Shown here in pieces: positions 57,257 through 64,000 of a stretch of DNA of 64,000 nucleotides. Position 1 is the stretch's first letter. Each line of letters begins with the position of its first letter. A model generated the notes under the pieces. That model was not told the origin of the DNA, made no database searches, and saw only the letters and a list, made by a program, of their open reading frames with translations. The position numbers and the translations under genes are program-made. This DNA is from Struthio camelus. Lineage: Eukaryota; Chordata; Aves; Struthioniformes; Struthionidae. The DNA lies in assembly GCF_040807025.1 (NCBI RefSeq), contig NC_090967.1:7060001-7124000 (forward strand), written 5' to 3'.

Positions 57257-57429
57257 GTGAGTGTCCGGCCCCCGCCTCGCGACAGCGCCTATCGCGACAG
57301 CCCGGGGGGCGGGGCCGCCGCCGGGACCCGCCGCTCCCCCCGCCCGGCCCGGCCCCACCGGCCCCGGGGCCTCCTGCTCCCCGGGCTGCCCCCCCGCGTC
57401 ACCCCTGCTCTGTGCCCCCCGCAGCCCTG

Positions 57430-58230
57430 CCCCGCTGCCCCACAGCCCTGCCCTGCATCCCTGCTGCCCTGCCCCACAGCCCCGCTGCCCCACAGCCCTG
57501 CCCTGCATCCCTGCTGCCCTGCCCCACAGCCCCGCTGCCCCACAGCCCTGCCCTGCATCCCTGCTGCCCTGCCCCACAGCCCCGCTGCCCCACAGCCCTG
57601 CCCTGCATCCCTGCTGCCCTGCCCCACAGCCCCGCTGCCCCACAGCCCTGCCCTGCATCCCTGCTGCCCTGCCCCACAGCCCCGCTGCCCCACAGCCCTG
57701 CCCTGCATCCCTGCTGCCCTGCCCCACAGCCCCGCTGCCCCACAGCCCTGCCCTGCATCCCTGCTGCCCTGCCCCACAGCCCCGCTGCCCCACAGCCCTG
57801 CCCTGCATCCCTGCTGCCCTGCCCCACAGCCCTGCTGCCCCACAGCCCTGCCCTGCATCCCTGCTGCCCTGCCCCACAGCCCTGCTGCCCCACCACCCTG
57901 CTCTGCATGCCTGCTGCCCTGCTGCCCTGCATCCCTGCTGCCCCACATCCCTGCCCTTGCATGCCTGCCGCCCCGCATCCCTGCCCCGCATCCCTGCCCC
58001 ACATCTCTGCTCTGCTGCCCTGCCCCACATCCCTGCTGCCCCACATCCCTGCTGCCTTGCCTTGCATCCTTGCTCTGCTGCCCTGCCCCGCATCCCTCCT
58101 GCCCCACATCCCTGCTCTGCATCCCTGCCCCACATCCCTGCTATCCCACATCCCTGCTCTGCTGCCCTGCCCTGCAGCCCTGCTATCCCCCATCCCTCCT
58201 GCCCCACATCCCCGCTCTGTGCCCCCCTGC
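57430..58230 (+). repeat. 50-bp minisatellite in CBARP intron 1
   Basis: From 57430 to about 57880 nine copies of a 50-bp unit (CAGCCCCGCTGCCCCACAGC plus CCTGCCCTGCATCCCTGCTG plus CCCTGCCCCA) are almost identical; the last ones change CCCCGCT to CCCTGCT. From 57880 to 58230 the array decays into irregular GCATCCCTGC modules. The minus strand is G-quadruplex-prone. All six frames stay open. Confidence 0.95.
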
Positions 58231-60289
58231 AGCCCTGCCCCCATCCCCCTGTCTTCCCTTGCCCCCTACACCCCTCTATCTGTGCCCCTGGCTGCATCCC
58301 TGCCCCACATTGCCCCTGCTCTGCATCCCCCTCCTGCATCCCTGCCCCACACATCCCCTCTGCTCTGCATCCCTGCCCCACGTCTCTGCTGTGCCTCCCC
58401 CCTGCATCCCTGCCCCACAGGTTCCCTGCCCTGCAGCCCCCTCTGCGCCGTGCCCACGTCCCCCGCTCCGTCCCGGCCCCGCGTCGCCTGGGCCGGGCTG
58501 GGGGCCGGGGGGTTGCTGGGGAGCCGCAGCCGCGCTGGGAGCAGGGACCCAGCTGCTAACTCTGCCTGGGCACGGCCGGACCCGCGAGGCGCCCGCGCGC
58601 ACACGCCGCTCCCCTCGCGTTTCGGGCACCAGTCTGCCCGGGACCCCGCGCGCCGCTGGGACCCCGCGCGCCGCCGGGACCCCGCGCGCCCCGCCGTGCG
58701 CACGTGCACGGCCGCATCCCCAACGCCCGGCCCCGGCCGCCCGCATCCCAGCGCCTCTGCCCTGGGCAGCCCCGGAGGGGACCGAGGACCGGCGCGGGAG
58801 CGCGGCCTGGCCCCGGCCGCCCAGCGGCCCCTCGCCCCGGTGCTGTCACCCCGTCCCCATTGCCATCCCCGTCCCCCGAGGCGCCGGCCCGGACCCGTCC
58901 CCTCCGAGCTGGTGGCCAGACAATGGCCGGCCTGTTCCCGCCGGGTCGTCATGGAGACTGAATTCCTCCATGATGGGGAAACAGGCCGACATTCTTCCCA
59001 TGTCCCCGTCTCCCCCCTTCCTCGCCCTCCCCGGCACGGGGGGCACAGGGTGCCCTGCCGGGATCCCATCCCGGGGCGCTGCGGGGCAGCCACCCCCCCG
59101 TCCCATGTGCCCCCCGCCGGACCCGCGTCTGGGCAGGGTCGGGGAGGAGGGACCCCCGGCTCCCTCCCCGCGTGCCCCCGGGCTGCAGTGGGGAGCGGGG
59201 CGACGCGCGCGGCTCCCTGCGGGGCTCCGAGGCGCCCAAGGGCCCGGGCAGGGTCGGGGGTCCCTGCGCCCGCCGGTGCCCGACACCCGGCGCATCACCC
59301 GGAGGGCTGGACCCGCGAGCGTGGCCGGGGCTGGCCCCGGTGCCCGCGCCGCGTGGCCTGCTCTTCCCGACATGCTTAAAATCCTCCCTCGCTGTCCCCA
59401 CAAGCTGTTTCTTTCCCAACCTGCCACGGGCTCCATTCATATTTTTCCCCTGACCTGATTTCGAGCAGTTTTGCGAGCGCCCCGGCCGGCGCGGTGCGGC
59501 GCCCACCCTGCCGCGGCCCCGGGGCCGCCCGCCGTGCGACGGCAGCGTCCTGCACCCCGGCCGCGGCCCCCTCCGGCAGCCCGGGGCCGCCCGGACCCGC
59601 CGCCCGGGGGTCCGCGAGGAGGAGCCCTCCCGGGGCCCTGCTGGGCAGGGCAGGAGGAAGAGGAGGCTTCAGCCTGGTCTCCGAAGCCTGCGGGGTTCGT
59701 GCCGCGGCAGCGGGCGAGGAGGCGCCCGCCTGCGCCCTGGCCCCGGCAGCTCTCGGCCCGGGGCAGCCCGGCCCTCCTGCCCGGCCCGCGGGCACCGCCG
59801 GGCCCCTCGCAGCCCCCTCCCCTCCCTCGGCGACGGAGCCGCTGTCAGGCTGACTCAGAGACGCCGGCACCCGGCACGCTCCGGCGGCACCCGCGCCGGC
59901 TCCTCCGAGCGGGGAGGCCGCCTGCCTGGCGCCCGTGGCGAGGGCTGCCCTGCGGCGCGCGGCCCCCTGAGCCCCTGCCCCGGAGCCCGTCCTCGCCCGG
60001 GGCGGACCGGGGCTTGCCCCCGCGCGGGGGCCTGGGCCGCTGCCCCCCCGCACCACCGGCACCCGGTTGCGGTGCGGGGGCTGTGCTGCCCTGTGCCACC
60101 TGCCACCGTGGGGCTGCCTGGGTAGAGGGGCGCGGGGAGGGGGTCTGCGTGGGGGCCCAGTGTTAGGGATGGGGTGGTAGCTGGGCCTGGCATGGGGGGG
60201 CTGCCAGGGTGCCTGGGGTCTCTGGGGAGGGGGCAATGGGGCTGGGAGGGGAACGGCCCTGCCAGCCCTGTGGACCCCAGCTCCTCTCC
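58231..60289 (+). other. CBARP intron 1, middle part
   Basis: No exon supported. It includes GACCCCGCGCGCC triplicated at 58644-58690, a nested hairpin at 58928-58988, and a lower-GC island at 59370-59475 that may be a conserved intronic element. Confidence 0.45.
58928..58988 (+). ncRNA. Nested inverted repeat, possible structured RNA or pre-miRNA-like hairpin
   Basis: The outer arms CGGCCTGTTCCC (58928-58939) and GGGAAACAGGCCG (58976-58988) pair with one bulge. The inner arms TCATGGAG (58949-58956) and CTCCATGA (58966-58973) pair perfectly around a 9-nt loop. Overall length is 61 nt. I recognise no known RNA family. It could equally be a DNA-level protein site, since GTCGTCATGGAGAC also fits the RFX X-box pattern. 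Confidence 0.3.
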
Positions 60290-60785
60290 ATCCCCCAGCC
60301 CACCTTCCCCCATCCCTCCTCCTCCATCCCCCAGCCCACCTTCCCTCCATCCCTCCTCCTCCATCCCCCAGCCCACCTTCCCTCCATCCCTCCATCCCCC
60401 AGCCCACCTTCCCTCCATCCCTCCATCCCTCCATCCCCCAGCCCACCTTCCCTCCATCCCTCCATCCCCCAGCCCACCTTCCCTCCATCCCTCCATCCCC
60501 CAGCCCACCTTCCCCCATCCCTCCTCCTCCATCCCCCAGCCCACCTTCCCTCCATCCCTCCTCCATCCCCCAGCCCACCTTCCCTCCATCCCTCCTCCTC
60601 CATCCCCCAGCCCACCTTCCCTCCATCCCTCCTCCTCCATCCCCCAGCCCACCTTCCCTCCATCCCTCCTCCTCCATCCCCCAGCCCACCTTCCCTCCAT
60701 CCCTCCTCCATCCCCCAGCCCACCTTCCCTCCATCCCTCCTCCATCCCCCAGCCCACCTTCCCTCCATCCCTCCCTCCCCCTGAC
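60290..60785 (+). repeat. Pyrimidine-rich minisatellite (27-36-bp units) resembling 3' splice sites
   Basis: About 14 units of the type CAGCCCACCTTCCCTCCATC plus CCTCCTCCATCCCC, differing by gain or loss of CTC and CATC modules. Each unit is a long pyrimidine tract ending in CAG. It lies 140-640 nt before the real CBARP acceptor at 60924. The minus strand is G-rich. Confidence 0.95.
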
Positions 60786-60924
60786 CACACCCTCCGTCCG
60801 TCCCTCCCTCCCTCCCTCCATCCCACCATGCCTCCATCCCTCCTTCCCTCCCTCCATCCCTCCTGACCACACCCTCCCTCCATCCCTCCCTCCCTCCCTC
60901 CCTCATCCCGGTGCCTCCCGGCAG
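60786..60924 (+). repeat. CCTC/CCAT simple repeat and CBARP 3' splice site
   Basis: Runs of CCTC and CCAT tetramers lead straight into the acceptor CCTCCCGGCAG that ends at 60924 and probably begins the first coding exon. Confidence 0.65.
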
Positions 60925-61030
60925 CTCCGCACCGCGGTGCCGGCAGGGCCCGGGGCCCCAGGAGCCGCCGCCCCGGCCCGGTGCCCTTTGTCCGCCGCCG
61001 CCGGCCGGACGCGCTCGGCCGCCGCGGACC

Positions 61031-61078
61031 ATGAGCGATGCCCCGACGCCCTGGGACAACGCCACCGAGAGCAGCACG
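61031..61078 (+). CDS. CBARP: CBARP coding exon 1
   Basis: Codes [16 protein letters not shown], matching the human WDNAT region but lacking its longer Ala/Thr-rich N-terminus. The donor is ACG then GTGAGC. The next intron is 1,086 nt. Confidence 0.9.
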
Positions 61079-64000
61079 GTGAGCGGCGGCGGCGGCGCGC
61101 CGGGGCGCCCCTGCGTGGGACACGGCTGCGGGCACAGCACGGGGCTGGGGCTGCCAATGGGGTCCCTGCCCGGGACCTGGCTGAGGGGATGGGGACGGCG
61201 CTGGGGCTGGGGTCTGTGCCCGGGATATGGCCATGGGGATGGGATGGGGATGGGGACAGGGATGGTGTCCCTGCCCGGGACGTGGCTGTGGGGACAGCAT
61301 GGGGTCTGTGCCTTAAATGTAGTGGAGGGGCTGGGGAAAGGGATGGGGATGGGGTCTGTGCCTGGGATACGGCCATGGGGACGGGGATGGGGACAGTGTC
61401 CCTGCCTGGGATGTGTCTGTGGGTTGGGGTCTGTGCCTGGGACGTGGCTGTGGGGACGGCATGGGGTCTGTGCCTTAAATGTGGCAGAGGGGCTGGGGAA
61501 AGGGATGGGGATGGGGTCTGTGCCCGGGACGTGGGGATGGGGACGGCACCAGCCTCCCGGCCCCGCTGGCATCCGGCCCCGCTGGGGCAGGTGGCACCTT
61601 CCTGTGCCCTGCTCGTCCCCCCGCAGAGGGGCCGGGGCCGGGGGCACGGGCCGGGGGTCTGCAGCCGGGGGTGGGGGCACCGTCCCCAACATGGGCAGGG
61701 CCCCCAGGGCCGAGGCCACGGTGAGGGTCGGGGTGGCGGTGGCGCGCGCGGCGGGGGCCGCCGTTGCCTTGGTGAAGGCGAGTCCCCGGGGACGGCAGCA
61801 GGCCCGGGGGCGGCGGGGAGGCGGCAGCCCCCGGGGGAGCAGCGCGGGCGGCCGCAGCCTCGGCGCGGGCGAGGGAGGAGGAACTGCCCCGAACGGTCCC
61901 GGCGGGGCAGGGGTGGGGGGCCGGGTGCCTGGGGATGTCCCATCCGGTGCAGCCGCCCTCCCCGCTCTGTGCTGGGTGCTGGAGCGTGCCTGGCCCAGGG
62001 GAGACAAACGGGGGAAACTGAGGCACGGCTCGGCGGGCATCAGGGAGGGGGCAGGACGGGGGTCCCGGACGCCTGGGCTCTCCGGCAGGGGGAGGGGGAA
62101 GGTGGGGAACCGCGGGCCCCGGCGTCCCCGCCGCGCTCAGCCGCCGCGCTGTCGCCCCGCGCAGGCGGTGCCCAGCGAGGTATCCCCCCAGGATGGCTAC
62201 GTGCTGCTCCTCGCCCTGCTCTCCATCTTCATCGGGGGCACCCTGGTCCTGCTCTCCGGCATCCTGATCGTCTGCCGCCGGTGCTGCGAAGCCGATCGCC
62301 GGCACTCCAGGTAGGCGCAGGGGCTGGCTGGGCGATGCCGCCCGCCCCGGGGCGCGCGGGGCCGCGCGGGGAGGCCGCTAACCCTCCTGCCGCTCCGCAG
62401 AGCCAGCGATGACCCCGAGAAAACCAACACCACCTACCTGGACGACTCGCAGCCGGCCCAGGGTGAGCGCCGCGGCCGGGGGCTGCCCGGGGGCTGCTGG
62501 CACGCCGCTTCCCTCCCCTTCCCCATCAGCACCACTGGCCTCGCGCCACCTCCCCCCGGCCAGGGGGCAAAGCAGGTCCCGGCCCCTCTGCCGGTGCAGC
62601 CCCTCCAGGGCAGGGGTAGCGGGACCCCCCCCCGCTTCCTCCGTCGTCGGCCCCAGCTGCGAGAGCTGCGAGACCGCCGGCCTGGAGCAGGGAGAGCCGG
62701 GCTGGTAGCGACGCCTCGGGTGCTGCAAGTTTGCCCGGGCTCAGCTCAGGGATCGGGCAGGTGCCGCGCGGGGGCCTGGGCCGGCCCCGCCGCTGACCCC
62801 CCCTCGCTCCCTGCAGACATCACCAGCAAGGTGGAGGACCCCGACTGCCTGTCGTCCTCCAGCTACCGGGATGCGGAGAGCGAGCGGTTCCTGTCCTCCA
62901 GCTCCTCCACCGCCCGCCGCGTCTCCTTCAACGAGGCGGCGCTCTTCGACCAGGGCAAGAAGACCCAGGAGAAGGGCAGGAGGTGAAGGCACAGCACGGG
63001 GCTGGGGGGGAGACGCCGGGGCCCCGGGGGGGCCGGGAGCGCCCCCGTAACCCCCCGTGCCCGCAGGTACACGCTGACCGAGGGCGATTTCCACCACCTG
63101 AAGAACGCCCGCCTGACCCACCTGCACCTCCCGCCGCCCGCCCTCAAGATCGTCACCATCCACGAGTGCGAGTCCAGCGAGAACAGCCTGGCCATGACCC
63201 CCCGCCTGCCCCCCGCCAAGCCCGGCCTCGCCATCTTCCAGGTGAGGGACAGACCCCCCCGGGGCTACCGGGCTGGGGGGTCCTGCAGCACTGCCGGACC
63301 CAGGCACGGGGGGCTCGGGCTGCAATGGGGCGTGGGGATGGAGGTCTCGGGGCCCAGCAGGAGCTGTGGGTGGGGGTCCCAGGACCCAGCCCTCATGCAA
63401 AGCCCCCCCCAGCGCGCTGCGCCTGCCTTGCAGCCCCCCGCGGGAGCCCTGCCGCAGCCGGCGCTGCCCAGCCACGCCGTGTGCCCCAGCTCGGCCCTGC
63501 CCGGGGACACCTACAACTCCACCGTGGACACCAGCTTCACGGAGGCCAGCCCGGCCGCCTCCTCCGACTCCGGGGAGGGCCCCTCGGTGAGTGCCGGGCA
63601 GGGGGCCACGGGGCAGGGGCAGGGGCTCTCGAAGCCTGCGCAGCCCGCGCGACCCGGCCAGCCCCCATGCGGCGGCGCAGGGAGGGCCCCGCGCGCCCGG
63701 AGGGGCTGCTGGGCCCCCCCGCTCCACGCGGGGGCTCCCGGGAGGGATGGGGGCATCCAGCTGGAAACAGGCTCTGCAACACCCCCCCCCCCAAACACAC
63801 GCTCCTGCCCCCCCCCCCGTCCCTGTCCTAGTCCTCTGCCCCCAGGGGACATTTGTGCATCCGCTGCAGCAGGACAAAGGAGTTGAGACCGGGGCTGGGG
63901 CGGGGGGATGCGCCGCCTTGCTGCGTCCCTGTGCCGCGCCGGCTCTCACGGCCCCTCCGGCCCCCCCCAGTTCGCAGGAGCATCCAGGAGTGGGAAAGCG
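61031..64000 (+). CDS. CBARP: Calcium channel beta-anchoring and regulatory protein, 5' part (exons 1-7, truncated by window end)
   Basis: Exons 61031-61078, 62165-62310, 62401-62462, 62817-62982, 63067-63241, 63434-63586 and 63971-64000 give 260 codons in one frame. CBARP (Dos) is a single-pass membrane protein of neurons and endocrine cells that binds Cav beta subunits and damps voltage-gated calcium current. The N-terminus is short and outside the cell, with a glycosylation sequon (N10-A-T). One membrane span lies at about residues 28-53 ([20 protein letters not shown], then GILIVC), followed by a Cys/Arg-rich juxtamembrane stretch. The cytosolic part has [20 protein letters not shown] and the highly conserved [20 protein letters not shown], then [18 protein letters not shown]. 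Human CBARP is roughly 700 residues, so most of the tail lies beyond the edge. The ATG has A at -3. Confidence 0.96.
61195..61535 (+). repeat. 162-bp tandem duplication in CBARP intron 2
   Basis: TCTGTGCCTTAAATGT followed by a GAGGGGCTGGGGAAAGGG block recurs at 162-bp spacing (CCTTAAATGT at 61311 and 61473), with internal GGGGATGGGGA repeats. About two copies. Confidence 0.8.
62001..62030 (+). repeat. MIR-type SINE fragment (short)
   Basis: GGGGGAAACTGAGGCACGGC matches the MIR core, just upstream of CBARP exon 2. Confidence 0.45.
62165..62310 (+). CDS. CBARP: CBARP coding exon 2 (transmembrane segment)
   Basis: Codes residues 17-64 plus two bases of Arg65, holding the whole membrane span and the [11 protein letters not shown] juxtamembrane segment. 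The acceptor is CCGCGCAG and the donor GTAGGC. Confidence 0.97.
62401..62462 (+). CDS. CBARP: CBARP coding exon 3
   Basis: Codes residues 65-85 ([20 protein letters not shown] then Q) plus one base. Intron 2 is only 90 nt. The EKTnTTYLD block is shared with human CBARP. Confidence 0.96.
62817..62982 (+). CDS. CBARP: CBARP coding exon 4
   Basis: Codes residues 86-140 and two bases of Arg141 ([20 protein letters not shown], then [20 protein letters not shown]). Its Ser clusters and RRVSF are plausible basophilic kinase sites. Confidence 0.97.
63067..63241 (+). CDS. CBARP: CBARP coding exon 5
   Basis: Codes residues 141-199. It starts [20 protein letters not shown], the most conserved stretch, and ends KPGLAIFQ. 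Phase 0 at the donor. Confidence 0.97.
63434..63586 (+). CDS. CBARP: CBARP coding exon 6
   Basis: Codes residues 200-250, including [19 protein letters not shown] and [10 protein letters not shown], which line up with human [12 protein letters not shown] and [10 protein letters not shown]. The acceptor is CTTGCAG and the donor GTGAGT. Confidence 0.95.
63971..64000 (+). CDS. CBARP: CBARP coding exon 7, cut by the window end
   Basis: The acceptor is a C-run followed by AG at 63970. The frame continues [10 protein letters not shown], resembling the human AGTRSTKAG segment. A second AG seven bases downstream would shift the frame, so the upstream one is preferred. Confidence 0.75.

Noticed and set aside
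55666-59379. 1,237-codon plus-strand open frame
   Set aside because: It crosses the ATP5F1D antisense strand and its promoter, the 50-bp array and CBARP intron 1. Other frames are equally open, composition is Pro/Ala/Cys-rich, and no domain is present. It reflects GC bias and a stop-free repeat.
63971-63977. Alternative CBARP exon 7 acceptor seven bases downstream
   Set aside because: It would shift the frame, while the upstream AG continues with residues resembling the human protein.

Overview
The window is vertebrate nuclear DNA: long introns with GT-AG splice sites, very GC- and CpG-rich sequence, minisatellite arrays and fossil MIR-type SINE fragments. Three protein genes can be assembled exon by exon. 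MIDN (midnolin, minus strand, complete CDS of 479 codons in 7 coding exons, 22699-33990), ATP5F1D (mitochondrial ATP synthase delta subunit, minus, complete CDS of 168 codons in 4 exons, 52890-56034) and CBARP (voltage-gated calcium channel beta-anchoring and regulatory protein, plus, 5' part only, first coding exon at 61031, running off the right edge). The order CBARP-ATP5F1D-MIDN, with CBARP divergent from the other two, matches the human 19p13.3 block (STK11-CBARP-ATP5F1D-MIDN-CIRBP) seen in reverse. The GC-rich compactness, the protein sequences and the MIR traces suggest a sauropsid (bird, crocodilian or turtle); I cannot fix the species.

Layout. 1-21.67 kb: no gene I can support. It carries a 59-bp, a 40-bp and a 47-bp minisatellite, a pentanucleotide array, many alternating purine-pyrimidine (CA/CG/TG) patches, and clusters of transcription-factor-like motifs (AP-1, RFX X-box, SRF/E2F/CRE, an orphan palindromic TATA). 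21.67-36.6 kb: MIDN, from its poly(A) signal to a large CpG island with CCAAT boxes and a candidate 5' noncoding exon. 36.6-52.3 kb: an expanded intergenic stretch with microsatellites, two MIR copies and an orphan pair of full ZNF143-type sites. 52.3-56.3 kb: ATP5F1D and its promoter with three ACTACA-type motifs. 56.3-64 kb: a G-rich repeat, a candidate CBARP leader exon with a 9-codon upstream ORF that ends exactly at the splice donor, a 3.7-kb first intron holding a near-identical 50-bp array, a hairpin and an array of 3'-splice-site-like repeats, and then seven CBARP coding exons (the last cut by the window end).

The three genes do not form a pathway: midnolin is a stimulus-induced nuclear adaptor delivering proteins to the proteasome, ATP5F1D is a housekeeping F1 ATP synthase subunit, and CBARP is a neuronal/endocrine membrane regulator of Cav channels. 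No tRNA, rRNA, CRISPR, insertion sequence, attachment site or replication origin was seen. The most interesting non-genic signals are the 40-bp array, which shows higher-order repeat structure and variation explained almost wholly by CpG decay, and several promoter- or enhancer-like motif clusters with no gene attached.
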